Made by a program: the position numbers and the translations under genes. Positions 22,556 through 35,484 of a DNA stretch of 64,000 nt are shown piece by piece (position 1 is the first letter of the stretch; each line of letters opens with the position of its first letter). Origin of the DNA: Oscheius onirici (taxonomy: Eukaryota > Nematoda > Chromadorea > Rhabditida > Rhabditidae); the NCBI GenBank assembly GCA_932521025.1, contig OW051471.1:8556001-8620000 (forward strand), in the 5' to 3' direction. The notes below the pieces were generated by a model. That model was not told the origin of the DNA. It made no database searches and worked only from the letters and a program-made list of their open reading frames with translations.

Positions 22556-24264
22556 TTAGATACTTCGTTCCTGTTGACTCGGAGGTGCAATCTGGAAGAC
22601 ATTCTTCTTGTGATCTTTGAGACTGTGGGACAGCCGAGATTAGATGCAAACCCGAAAAAGGAGACTCACCCGAATAATGGTGTTCATAGGCTGTTTCGAT
22701 TGTACTTTAGGCTTGCGACGGATCGTCTTGAGAAGGATTTCCTTGAACGAGGGGTTCAGCCAGGCATAAAGAATCGGATTCACAACGTTGGTAGACATGG
22801 AGATTCTGCAAATACAAAAGTAAAAAAGTTGTATAGTTTTAAATAAAAAGCTTCAAAGTTCCGTAAAACGTTAATGCTACTTTTCTAACGTTCCAGTTGT
22901 TCTCCGAAGTGTAGATCATCTCTACGCTTTCGCGGATTCACTTCGACTGGAGGAGCTAGCAACAATTTTTTAGCGTTTTTATTGCAAACAAGTTGTTAGA
23001 ATACCAATCCAAAACTTACAGATGGGCAATCATCGAAGCCAAGTAGGTGTGATCCATTTGCGAGTCGTGGAAGAATCCCTCGTTGTACTCGATTATTAGA
23101 GTGATAACATTGTGAGGCAGCCACGAGAATCCGAAGATCAGCACCTGGAAACATTTAAAAATTGGCGGCTCGAATATTTCAATTACCATCGAAGCAAGAA
23201 TCATGGTTGTCCTTCTCTGTTGAGCAATCACATTTGTCCTCTGCTTGTCTTCGAATGAGCATTTTGATTCCTCATCATTGCCAATGTGACCCATTGTACT
23301 GTGTTCTAGAAGTTGACTTCTTTCTGTCAGTTTCTTCAGCTTGGCATCGGCTCTGAAACCGTCTTTGTCTCTAAATTGAGAGATTTTCTTACCGTTCCCT
23401 CAGTCTGGAGAAGATTGTGTAGTAGCACATAGCCATGATGACGAAAGGAAAGACGAATTGGAGCATCAAAACCATCAGCGCGTAGCCTTTTCTAACCTCT
23501 GGCAGAGGCCATTTCTCTGTGCAGTACTGAAATAACTATATGTTAGTAGTTTCATCTTTTATTTACCTCTCCACACAGACCGCTGATCTCCACCACGTCC
23601 ATGTACCATCCATAGGGCATACAGACAATGACTGACACGATCCAAAGAGCCAGTGCGACGAGACTTGCTCGTCTTGGGTTGAGTGGGTGCTTGTGGGGCC
23701 GGACAACGAGATTGTACCTGAAAGTTGACATATTTTTTGTTTCAAAGTCATTTTACCTGTCAAGAGCGATGACACAGAGTGAAAAGGTGGAGACCAATAC
23801 TGAAGCACCCTGAACTTTTGTTACCTCTTTTCTCGAAAAGTTTTTTACCTGGACAAGTGGGATAAGTTTACAGACAGGCGAAGCGAAGAACCATGTCTTG
23901 TAGATGTTTGTGATTGGAGTAATTGGCAGCGAAGTCAAGCACATCAAGACATCACCAATGGCCAAGTTCAGGATGAAAATGTTCTGTACTGTCTGTAGAT
24001 GTCGGTTCCGCAATGTCAGATACCTGAAAAAACCTTTGTTCTCCCCCGTTCCGGGTTTTTATTGGTCCAGGAGCCGTAGTCTGAAGACACTTGAGCACGC
24101 GCGTGTCTCTCCAAATATACTCACAAAATTGCGATATTTCCGATGAGGCCGAGTACGAAGATGTGTAGGTAGAGAATGCCGAAACCTATCATGACGAGGG
24201 GCTCGTTGGTCAAATCTGGATGCTCATCCACATAGCGAACACACCCTCCTACTTCAGACTCCAT
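22556..24264 (-). CDS. NPY/FLP-type neuropeptide receptor, NPR-1-like
   Basis: Seven-helix GPCR of about 371 residues; it resembles C. elegans NPR-1 more than I would expect by superfamily alone. Exons: 24264-24125, 24023-23849, 23809-23757, 23717-23567, 23526-23393, 23352-23187, 23144-23020, 22805-22670, then a short last exon 22591-22556. Motifs: NIFILNLAIGD (TM2), SLPITPITNIYK (loop 1), DRY as ALDRY at the end of TM3, FGFSWLPHNV (TM6), NPILYAW (TM7 NPxxY). Conserved cysteines join TM3 and loop 2 (CTEKW). In C. elegans this group binds FMRFamide-like peptides, so peptide binding is inferred. The final exon is uncertain: an acceptor upstream would give a longer tail to about 22401. Confidence 0.88.
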
Positions 24265-24962
24265 CTGAAAACTGACATTTTTATCATGACAGGAGGAAGT
24301 TTGAAAAAGGCAATTGGCACAAGCCGTCACTCCAGAAACGCGATTTGGGAATTGGGAATTTTGATCTTTTGAAGAGTGCGAGAAAACACGATACCGGAGC
24401 TCATTATAAATGTGAGCAAACTAAGACGAGGGGCGGGAGGGAGCTCTGTCTCCTCATTTGGTGGGGACACAAAGGAGCTAGGTTAGAAGACGCATAATTG
24501 AATTTTATTATGATTTTGACGAATGGTCGAGCAGAGAGATGTCTAGTAGAAATTCGTAAAGCAGCATTCACATTTCATGTAGAAGCGGAAACATAATTTC
24601 TTTCTCGCAGATAACAGATGTCGCTTGAACAAGATTACTTGACAACTGAGTGACAACCGTTGATTTTTTCACTCGGAAGTTAACATCAGGTGGATACTTC
24701 CTTCAAGTAACCGGAGCCCGCAAATTTGGTTAACCTGTCAAGCAATGAGCAAAGTTTATTTGTGTCCCTGGTCTCATAGGACAGGTGGACGGAAGAAACA
24801 ATTTCCTGTAACTGGGGGCGAGAAGCGACTGGAATAGATCAGTTCAATAAAGTCAAAGAATTATTACTCAAAAGATATAACGTTCTAGAGAAGGAACTAA
24901 ACTGCGACCTAAGCGGGAGGAAGTCCGCATCAGGCTATCGAGACAACAATGAACTGAGCGTC

Positions 24963-24966
<4 letters not shown>

Positions 24967-25027
<61 letters not shown>
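24967..25027. repeat. (GA)n microsatellite
   Basis: About 60 bp of uninterrupted GA dinucleotides, directly visible. The serine-leucine open frame seen on the opposite strand is an artefact of this repeat. Confidence 0.98.
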
Positions 25028-25029
<2 letters not shown>

Positions 25030-28000
25030 ATCGCGGAAAACCGGGACTTATCAAAGGGTCCGAAAGAGCGACATCTGGTTTTAAGAGGGCCACAATTTGA
25101 AAATTCATTCAACGGTTCATAGAACTGAGATATCGGCTGCAGAGAGAAGTTATGGGAAATCTCACGAAGTAGATCCCGGTTGAATATTCGAAAGGATTGC
25201 TCAGAGTCTTCCCAGATGAGAAAGAGAGTCACACGACTACACTACTCAAGTCTCGGAACACACATTATGGAAATTTTATGGGTGCAGAGAACAGAAAGGG
25301 CTGTCTAGAGATCTTCCTCTAAACTTTTCTGAAAGGCTGTCAATCTATTCTCTAGGAAGTGACTGGCAGAAAATTGCAGCCTCTGGAGCAAAAAACTAAG
25401 AGGAGAGATCTCGCAGATCAAATTGTCTCGCATGCTGAGAACGTTTGAAAAAGGACCCCACATCATTTCCATCAAAGGGCAGAAGGCCATGGTGATATTT
25501 TTGCAGCCTAAAAAAGGTGTCCACTGAATAAATGAAAATGTGGAGGTGGCCAAGAGGACTACCTAATGTGTATGTTTCTCAAGAATGTTCGCTTTTTCCA
25601 GCTCTCATAGAGATCTGTGCTTATCTGACACTGTTTGACACTCTTTTTAGGTCGAATGGAAGTGAAAAATGATGGGATTAGTGTGAATAGAGATCGCGCC
25701 CAAAGTTCAGATTTTTCTAAAGGACAGAACACACTTTTTCACTTTTCTTAGTAAAAAGCATCATGAGATTCTGTGCTCAAAGGAGTCTGGGTACAAAAAA
25801 CGGAATGATTGAATTGTTTTGAGGGAAGCCCAGCTATGAAAATCGGTCACTTTGGCTACAAAAACAATCCTTTCGTTACCGTAATTGGCCATAGTTGACT
25901 GACGCAGACTGATTACTGCCTAAACTGTATACACTTTCGACTAGACTTCGGCTTCTCAAGAATGTGATTCATGAACACTAGACGTCGTTTGAAATTCATC
26001 ATGTTGGTCCAAAAGCCTGCCAATCATATAGGGTGTCGGCCCAGTAGTTCTCAGAAACATGCATTGTAGACGGGCTCAAGTTACACTTGTTCCCAAAGAG
26101 GAAATACGCCAGGGTACAAAGAAGCGGCAGCTTCAAAATAGAACGTTAAAACAACTGGGCTACTGTAGTTTACGGAAGTTGACGAATGCCTTCTTACTCA
26201 AGTTTTCTTTACAATTTTGTCTTGGTCAATAATTTACGCGAAGCTTATGATCCAGGAAGACGTCAACGGAAGTCAACAGAAACTTTGAAAGACGGGAGTC
26301 AGAGAGCCTCGGTAAACAGGCGGAATTTTAAAGTTTATTATGACGAAAAAGCTTCCGGATAGAATAAAAAGTAGAGACGAGGAACGCCATCTACTACTAA
26401 GACCTTTTCCGGTCTGGTCTAAGTGAGCCTATTGTGACAGTCAAGCCAGGCGAAAAAAAAACTCTTTAGTACAACGTAAGCTCTTGATTCAGTTAAGGCT
26501 TCAGAGACTAATTAAGTTCTTTTCTTCGACTTGTTTTGGTCAGTCTCAGATTAATTGGCTGTAAATAAGAGTGTCGAATGTTTCGAACACTATGATTCTT
26601 ACAGAAATGAAATCCAACATCTTTGAGAGGTGAACTGGAACACGCAAACTGTTACTTTTTGCCAGGAGTCCAAATGGTAGTTGAATGTGCGGCAACTCGG
26701 GTAACTCAAGAAACATGTCAGTTCCAAGGTTACCGAGTCATAAAAAGGTTTTCAATCACTTGTTTCAAATGGATATCAAAACCTTGACTCAAAATGATTG
26801 TCTAACAAGATGCACCTTCTTACAATGGGGGCTAACAGTGTCGTGAAAATGGATGGAACTTGAAGAAGAGCGCAAGAATCTTTTGGAAAGAGTACGATGC
26901 AAAAGAAGAGCCGACCGATCGGTTCGGGGACGCCTAATAGCCGCTCTGTTCGTGTTCATCTATTCCATCTCTTAATCATATTATCAGAAGTATGCATCTC
27001 GCAAAACATCTAGGAACGGATTTAGGCGCTGTGGACGTACCTCCCAAACAGATTGTCAGACCAGTCCAAAATGTGTATTTCAACACAAGAGATTTGAGAA
27101 TCTGAATGAGTGGGTTGCATCAGTCGTGCATCACAGCCAAGAATGACTTGATCTTTGCTTTGCAGTTCTTTACTATGCTTTTGCTAATTGACTGAAAAGG
27201 TCAAATTAACGCGTCGACGTTCGAAGCCGCGAAAGATCTGTGCAGTTGCAAGAATGTAAGTAATCTAATTTGGAAGCATGAAAGTTTGGTTTCTAAAGAA
27301 AGACAATCGGTGACTAAGACCGGAAAGGAGTCAGCCAACTGCCAGAAGGTGTCACTCAAGTGTGAACCGCCTTCCTTTGGTCATGCAAATTGAAACATGC
27401 TGTCCACCCTCTTAGGAAGAGAGATTAGGTTGAGCTCGTCAAGTTGATGACCAAAGACGCATCAACATGTCATCCAACCGAGCGGAAGGTCAAAATATTT
27501 TTCCTCAAACGTTTCACTTCCGAATTGTGACTAAGTCTTAAACACGCGATGTGTAAGAGCGTTGTAGGTGCTGTCTACAAAGAAATAATATTGAGATTTG
27601 AAAATATGTCGGTAAAATTGTTTGATTGGACATGTTTGAAATTAAAGATCAACAACTTGTTGAAAACAACTTAAGACACACCTGTTTTGTTGATCGTCTG
27701 GATGTCAAATAACCTACGGAGAGGGAAGCCGAATCACTGGAGGTTGTTTTGGCGATTTTCAACCGAGATTGGTAGCAGTTACTAATCCTTGAAAGACTTG
27801 TTTCCTCTTTTCCGGAGATTGCAAATTGGAAAAGGCTAAAAACTGGGATCTGCAGACTGTTTTTTATTTGAGAAAGTTTCCAAGTCTTAGGAAACATGCA
27901 ACAAACCGTGAAAAGTCTACAGTAATGATTCAATGAATAACGACCATGCAATGTCGTCATTTGGAAAGATCAAGTACTAGTTTTTCGTTGAATGCTTCTC

Positions 28001-28350
28001 AACCTTTAGAGGAAACCAAGGGTATGAAATAGTTACGATTACATGAGACACAATATGCCATCAGTGAGAAAAGCCCATGCGTAAGTTTTTTTTTACAGAG
28101 CTGGTGAATGAGTCAAAGTCAGTCGACAGCGTATAATTGATGGACAAATAATTCAAGACAATTTCAAACGTCAAGCTTGAAAAGCGGAACTTGAATCATC
28201 TGTTCTAGATCACAATAAGTCGTGTCACCTTGTGTCAACTCGGAAAACTAACGGGTAATCCGTGAAGTTAGAGCCTGATAAATATTTTCCGCATACTGTA
28301 ACCCTAATCTTGAGGAAGTTTTATAAAAGAGTTGACCAGTGGACAGATTA

Positions 28351-28373
28351 GGCGAAAGGGATGCCCTTTCGCC
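28351..28373. repeat. perfect 10-bp hairpin with 3-nt loop
   Basis: GGCGAAAGGG, loop ATG, CCCTTTCGCC. The arms are exact reverse complements. It is not followed by anything I recognise, and lies in the gene-poor stretch. Confidence 0.85.
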
Positions 28374-28767
28374 CTTTTGATGGCATCTTGGCAATTTTTG
28401 GTCAATTCACTCCGTGGGGAGATTCGATGTGAACTTTGACGCCGTAAGAAGTTTCGGGCGACTCTTCGGGATCCTCGGATTGTTTTAGTTCAAAGAATCA
28501 AAAAAGTTAAAAGTTAGAGGAACGAGACTTGACATCATTGTCATAATGGGTCTTCGGATAATAATTGGGCCGTTTGTAAAATGCAAAAGCCCGGAATGGA
28601 ACCCCCGGTTGCTAAACGAGGATACCAAATGGGCCTATTTCAAAGCGGAAAATGATAGATGTGAAGAGGGGCCACGACATTGCGTGTCTAGCGGAATAAG
28701 TAGGTTGGTCTACCTGGCTGAGAGAAAGAAAGTATAACTTGGGATTGGCTGGGGGACTGAGGCTTAG

Positions 28768-29067
28768 GCTTACAAACACAAATTTTAACTCGTTTCGACG
28801 TACCTCGAAAGATCAGAGGCTTCTGATTGCTCCAGGGAAATGATCCCAAGTTCAATATTCTAAATATAGCAAAGGCAAAGTACGGATTGCAGTTAAGGAG
28901 ATTGAGGTACAAAGCGTTTCAGTCAGTGGTTCAAGTTTATTTGAATACTAAATGGACAAATACTGACGTTATCCTAATCTTGACAGGTTCTGAAAATTAG
29001 CTTTCATGGTCAAAAGTTAAAGTTTAACTTGTTTTACAGCTTACAAACACAAATTTTAACTCGTTTC
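28768..29067. repeat. 29-bp direct repeat pair, 271 bp apart
   Basis: Positions 28768-28796 and 29039-29067 are identical over 29 bp (both begin GCTTACAAACAC and end ACTCGTTTC), and CG follows soon after each. Flanks differ. Could be a remnant of a duplicated segment or a small repeat family. Confidence 0.85.
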
Positions 29068-30354
29068 AACGGCAGAGTCGTGCTCTGGGAGATAACTACC
29101 TAACATGCGGGTGCTTACTGAGGGGCCAGGTCGCTTCAGCGATACGTTCATCAATCCGGGCGTGTGGCTAGTCCGAACTCGGGAACGCTCATGGTCAAAG
29201 CTAAAGAGAAACAAAAAAGTGACTCAAAGTGGTAATCTCCCAATTACACTTCTTGATCCTACCAAGGCTCATTTTGTTCTCCCAGGCATTACTCTAATTC
29301 TACCTAAGATCTCCTACTTGGAAATGGACTCGCTTGTTTACATAAATTATATGCATCATTCTTGTAAGGATTACCTCAAAAGGTGGCTCATAGCGAAGCA
29401 TAATACAGAGTAGCTATTAGAGACATCGCCTTCTCAGAATTTTAACCTCTCCTGCAAAACCGAAATATCTTTGAAAATGGGATTTCCTGTTTAGATACGC
29501 GGGAGCGTGAGAAAAATTAAATGGGCCGGCTGCCGTACGACAAGGATCAGACACGTGAACGTGGAATAGCTTAACAGGAAATGTTCAAAAAAGAAGGTAA
29601 GCAATTGAAATTTTGAGGAAATGAGGTCAGTTGAACAGATGATTTGATGATAAGCTTCGTTGTGACTCAAGATGGGAAACCCGCAAATTATGCAGAAATT
29701 TGAAATATCACGCTCATTTTAATAGATGTTTGGAACAAAATAAGCTCTCGAGATGGATAGCCAGAAATCTGTTTACGGCGCCTGAAACTCAAAACCCTCT
29801 TTAAGCTCATTTTTGAAGTTCGGTAGGAGAGTCATAGACGGATGATCGACTTCAAGAGTAGGCGACGTAGGGGCTTCATGCGCTTTTCCTCAATCTGGTC
29901 AAAGTGTGAGGGAATAAGACCAACTTTCTATGGGAGAAGACTATAACGGTTCTCTCTTTGTTAGAAATAAGGTTCTGTTATGCAAACTGACTAACTATAG
30001 ATATCATCCAGCACGCGGATTTGTGGCTTCCGTGTGTGATTCAAAAGTTGCAAAGAATTGAAATGACATCAAAATTTCGATAACCAGGGTTATAGAAAGT
30101 CTTAGAGAAAGGATCAAGACAGTGTGTTCAAGACCACACTCTCCAAATTACTGAATCTCTCTTCTCTAGACACCCAGCCCAATCTCACACTAATTATAAG
30201 AGAGTCCACCAATAAAATACTATTGCTTAACCGAAGACTAGAACCCCCAGGCTTGAGATTTGCTCAAAAAAAGTGCGAGAACCTCCTGTGACAGAGATCT
30301 TTTCTATTCCTTTTCTCTTCCAAAATATGGCGGAAGTTGAAACGTTTTTGCCCT

Positions 30355-31415
30355 TCAATCTTTCCCCCAAGTGTGACAACAGCTTTGATGTTGATTGCAC
30401 CCAGACTTTTTCGGGATCTGACCTCTCGACGGATGTCTGACCAGAGAGTAACCCACTTTTGCGAGGTCAGAGGAGGGGATGAGGCGAAGAAGGAATACCT
30501 CCTGCAGATAGGCTTCCAATTTCAGCATTTTAACGATACTCAAATATCTGTGAAAATTGGTAAACCGTATTACTCGACAAGCAGGTGGACTTCCAAACTT
30601 GCTTTCTTTGTCGCGGGCTACATGAATCATTCTCATTATGTTAGCGAATAAACATTTGTAATCAGGAATAGCTAAAATCCCTCTCGTTCCGTTGAGAAGC
30701 GCCACGTGTTCTTTACTCTCAAATGGACGGGATATTAGAGAAAAAAGCCATGTGTTTGGACTTTCTTCCTCGTTTACCACCTTAATGAATAAATAAGTGG
30801 CATATTGGTATCTTTCTGAGAAATTTTGTCGGAAGGCTAAATTCGTGTGACAATCCAAAGTGTACTTTCTGGTATGGGAAAACGGTGGGCAGGCAAAAGT
30901 TGTCCGAGGAAAGACCAAAGAACTTGTTCAGAACAATTCTCACAATTAGAGCTGTAATAGAAACCGTGTTCATTTATGCGACAAGAAGTTTGCATAGTTT
31001 TATTTTCCATGCAAGTTTCTGGTTCGAAACTTCCCGTACTAGAGGAACAACTTAACAAAAGTTCACGGTTCAGACAGTGACAAGAATCTGACCAGGCAAT
31101 TGAAAAGATAATGCAGGTAAGACTCACAACAAAAAATTTGGAAAGACTGTTTAAAAAGACCCACCTTCAGAGCCTTCATGAGGTTCAACTCGATCAGCTT
31201 TCTCTTCAACTCCTGCAGCATCTTTGTTCTGTTCTCGGTTTTGAGAACTGTCCTGAGAAGATGCAAATCTTCTGGATCCGGTACATTGCTGTAACTCATC
31301 TTAAGACGGACGTCTGTTCTTGGAAGGGCGTGGTCAGCAAGGCTGTTTTCCACAGGAGCGTCTTCCGGTCTGAAAGATTCTATTAAGATCTCGAAATGAG
31401 GGAGAGCAGAAGATC
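30355..31415 (-). CDS. putative neuropeptide precursor, 3' part only
   Basis: Two exons in frame on the minus strand: about 31415-31165 (or from 31369 if the nearer acceptor is used) and 30501-30355, separated by a 663-bp GT..AG intron. The first encodes an acidic then basic helix-like stretch (TVLKTENRTKMLQELKRKL and ELNLMKALK). The second ends RGQIPKKSGCNQHQSCCHTWGKD, then stop. A dibasic KK, a short peptide with three cysteines, and Gly-Lys before the end are the layout of a precursor yielding an amidated, disulfide-looped peptide. The 5' exon with a signal peptide was not found; it may lie far upstream in the gene-poor region. I do not match it to a named family. Inference, moderate to low certainty. 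Confidence 0.4.
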
Positions 31416-34400
31416 CTGCAACAATTATAAGATAACGGGAATGTAAATAGGCTGAGGGTAGCAAAGATTGGCAGTAATGAGGGTTCTGCTGAATCGGAAA
31501 AGAGGCGACTGGTACTGACTATCGGTCAATAGGGAGAGAATGATCAAATGCGTGCAAGTTGGGACGATTAGCATGTTATCAGATGTCTATTCGCGGAATT
31601 CATGAGGTCAACTTTAGTCCAAGCCTAATCAATTCAGAAGAAGACCGGAAAACCTTCCCGAATAAAAAAGCTTCTACGTAACAAAATAAGCGGAACAATT
31701 TCCGTTCGAGTGAACATTTCAATTGTAATTTTCTTCGCTGTCCACTGTAGAAAACGACGATAGACGGGTGAATTTAGCTTCAGTAATGGATTCCCCCGTC
31801 GAGAGCACACTGAAAAACAACCGCCCTTAGCTTCTAATAGTTCAGTTTCATTATTCAGGAGCGAACGTAAGAATACATGAAATTCTGGAACCGAGAACTG
31901 AAAGACAGAGCTCTCACGTACATTTTAGTTGCATGTGACTGCAGTAGTTTCGAGGAAAGTGATCTTTCAGAAACTGAAAAGTTAACTACTGACAGGTGTT
32001 TTCTTACAGTAGAGGCATGTCAGCCACGGAAATGAGATATGCTGTTTTCTGACAAATTGTGAGTTGTAGAGACAATCAGAACCATATGACACGTTTGAAA
32101 GACAAAGATCGGGCAGATGGAAAGACAAAACTCAGACTACCGCTGTTTTTCTTCCCGCTACGAACGACTGCTAATTGTCCGTGTTCAAAATCTCTCGAAA
32201 AGGGCGACTGGGGAAACAAATAGGTCTTTTGTCCTATGTAAACTGATATTGCCCAGACTGGTTGGAGAACCACAAAACACGATGTTCTTGAGGTGAAAGC
32301 CGATAGCTAGGAACTGCCGGGAGATCGTGTCTGTTACGTCACGGAGCATAAAAATACGGGGGGAACTTCACTGTTGATGGGAGAACAGAGTCTTAATTAT
32401 GTTTACTTCAGCACGGTTTACTGAAAAGGGAAATAAATGAACAAGAAATTTTGCAAAACAAGCGTAATGCGAGTAGTTTTCTTTGTTAAAAACAAACTGT
32501 GCATCTCTGTGGAATGGCAACAAAGACTTTGAGAAATAACTGTTTATATGATGTCACTATGTACCCTTAAGTATTGTGTAAACTGTTTGTCTTTTACAAG
32601 CTCTAAGCAAATTTTTCGCCGTGAAACTGCAAAAATCTGAATGCCAGAGCGCTAACAAATCGTTTTAAAAATGTTATTGGCGCGTCAGTTGTTCGGTATC
32701 GTCGGCAAGTAAGTTGAAAGGTCCATAACCACATGTTTGGAAGAAAGTACTGCAAGTCATTCTTTTCTCGAGCCACCGTGTTCGAAGACGTTGATTAACC
32801 GACTTATTTATGAGCTGCGAAAGATTAATCCAATTTTTAGCATATTTTGCCGCCAACTGCAGGCGTGTCTCTCTCCGACGTGTTATTTGGTCTCAGTTAA
32901 TTAACGAGATTAACCAATAGTCTGGTCCTCTTATTTGTGTGTCTTAACTGAGCTCAAAAAAATGTAATTATCGTCTAAAGAAGAACACAGTTCAATGCGT
33001 TCAAAAAGCGTAATTACTTAAAGGGGTGAAACCAGCTGGTTCCGTATAAAAAGATGAACGGGATTAAAATTACGTGAAGGTATGATAAAATGCGTTTTCG
33101 CCGATCTCAATTACTGAAAGCAGTATAATTTAGCTTAATATAATTGTTGGCTGGGTCAGTGATCAGAGAACTAGAAAACGTATTCTGTATGTACTGAATT
33201 ACAACGAAAACAAATTTATGCTGGACCTTTCTAATTATACTGAAATTTGAACCGGAAGAGGTCTGCTGACACGGACTGGGAGAGCAGCTAGGCAAAAAGG
33301 ACGGGGTCAGAGTGGTCTAAATTTGGCAGAGTTTTGGAATGTAAAAACGTTGTGGGATGAAGGTAATACGGTGGTCAGGTAGTAAGGAATCGAAATTCTG
33401 TTAGCTCTGATGATCAACGCTGTTGAATGAGTTTAAACAGATCAGTATAAGAGCCGTGTATTAAACACTTTTTAAGAAGTTTTGAGAAATTTCAGGGCAA
33501 ATATGTTTTCATGCAGGAAATGAAAATGTTCTCGTCTCCAACTATGTTTTTTAAGCTAGTTTGACACACAACTCAGAATCATGTTCAGGAAGATCGAAAA
33601 TCTAAGTGGTCTATTAGCAAAAATCTATTTATCTGCTCATTATTTGCAGAGCTTTCTGATTATGCGAAAAATGATCCTGCAATGTTTTCAACAGGTCTGG
33701 CAACTTTTCCGTGCTTCTGATGGTTTTAAGAATGAGTCGGAGCCATCTAATTATCAGCGAGCCGAAGAGTGTCTTTGATCCCTTTCATCATTTCAAATAA
33801 CTTGAGACCTTCAAATAAATTCTAAGAACTTGAGTCTATGTTAGAAGTCATGAGATACTGAACGAGACTGAAAGGTCCCTGCTCACTTCTTCCGCCACAG
33901 AACATACTCCTAGGAATTTTAGAGCAACAGTTACGGGAAAAAGGAGAGCTTTTATAGACGAACACTTGCAAAACTCGGAGAATAAAAAACATTTGTGATC
34001 GTTCTAATGGAGGTGGGGACCAGAGAATAATGTACGTGTCAAAATATCCCACTCAATTAGGAAATGCCGATGGATTAAAGGCAATAAGTTGGCAATAAAC
34101 ATAGACTTAGGATTCGTACAGGTGTCCTCTGCCAAAACTTTGTATTTCACACAAAACTTTGAGAAACCAAAGTGAAGTAAGGCAGAAATTAAAGAGTCGA
34201 AATCAACAAACTAACAGATGTGGGTTCGGAAGTTGGTGCTCGGTAATAATTGATGCGAACTTTCAAATTTTGACTAGTCATGAAAGATCAGGTTGTGTCT
34301 GGGTGAAAGACATAAAAAACATGAAAAACAAAGAGAGAGAACGGAAGACACTTCCGTATCAAAACACAAAATGACAATACTATGTCATTTCGGCCAGGAA

Positions 34401-35365
34401 ACCTCATAAACGAAAAGAAGCCTCTCAATAAACGTCCGGCTATTAAGAATCAAAGAATGAGTGTTCTGATGAGCCATTTTCTTAATATTTACACACGGTG
34501 GGAGTAGAAATCCTAGCTAATGCTAATCTCGTTACATCCGTCTTTATCAGACTCTTCTGTCTCGGCGTTCCGAATAATCGTTTGCTTTTTTGAGTGGGTA
34601 ATACTTTCCTCGTTCTGTTATGAGACCATGAAAATGAAAACAAAGTTGTTAGAATTCATTGTTCTGAGGAAGAAAAACGTATAGATCACACATAGATCAC
34701 ACGTGAGAAATTTGCCCAATCAATTATTAAAAGCCGGTTAGGAGAACAATGAATATACAAATTGTGATGTGAATAACTCTGATGGAAGGCGTCTAAAAGA
34801 CTGACCTGAAACACGTTAGACAGTGGGATAAGACTGGATCAGCTCCGAGGATAGGCCGCGGTGTGAACTAGCTAATGATTAGAATGTGTAAGTGCTTCCT
34901 CATGAGCTCTTCTGACATTAAGACCAGAAAAGTGAATAAGAGCTCCTTTATGGGATGATTCGCAAGAAAGCAACCACTCCCATGGGCATGAAGCAAATGC
35001 TAAGCTCTAATGATATCTAGAAATAGTTCTTCGCGCTCGAGTCTAATAGCTTTCTGGAAGATCTAAGAATCTGCCTTGCAATTTGATGAGCGAAAATAGA
35101 AGAGGACTTGGAAAACAATTTTGTCGTATTCAAGGAAGGAACGTTTCTTTGAAGAGACGCTGGTCAGCTTCTTGACGTGTCCATGTCAACATTTGTCTCC
35201 TGAAAACCTGTCATGACTCGCATAATAGAAGAACCAAATGTTGAACGGTTGTGCTGGACAACTCTCATAAAATGTCAAACTGCCACGTTACTCTGAGTCT
35301 TTGATTGAAACTGGCCGAAGTTTAGAGGAAGTTTAGAGGATCACTTGTGTTCACTGGAGGTCCAT
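31416..35365. other. long gene-poor stretch, right part
   Basis: About 4 kb with no supported gene. It may contain the missing first exon of the peptide-like gene. Small tandem duplications occur near 34684-34702 and 35317-35339. Confidence 0.5.
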
Positions 35366-35371
35366 TCATGG

Positions 35372-35484
35372 ACGTGTTGGTTCACTCATACTCGTCTTCG
35401 TACGAGATCTTCCGTGTCCAATCAAAGATACTCTTCTCATACTCATCGACGACATCTTTGTTCAAGTACGTGTTTCCTTATTTG
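35372..35484 (-). CDS. isolated terminal-exon-like coding segment
   Basis: On the minus strand, after an acceptor-like AAATAAG near 35485, a frame reads NTYLNKDVVDEYEKSIFDW and then ISYEDEYE before TGA near 35372. Codon choice looks coding. No upstream exon was found between here and 36286, and the plus strand is also open. Treat as a candidate last exon only. Confidence 0.25.

Larger units (their letters stand above)
24265..30354. other. long gene-poor stretch, left part
   Basis: About 6 kb without any coding region I can support. Open frames are all short and none shows phase-consistent splicing. It contains the (GA)n microsatellite, a perfect hairpin at 28351-28373 and a 29-bp direct repeat. 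It may be regulatory DNA of the flanking neuropeptide receptor and peptide-like gene. Confidence 0.55.

Noticed and set aside
24930..25232. Minus-strand frame with a Ser-Leu run
   Set aside because: Produced by the (GA)n microsatellite.
30337..30651. 104-codon plus-strand open frame
   Set aside because: Antisense to the better-motivated peptide exon at 30355-30501 and without splice support.
24265..35365. piRNA (21U-RNA) cluster
   Set aside because: I looked for the upstream CTGTTTCA motif and saw no convincing series; a motif scan with small-RNA data would be needed.
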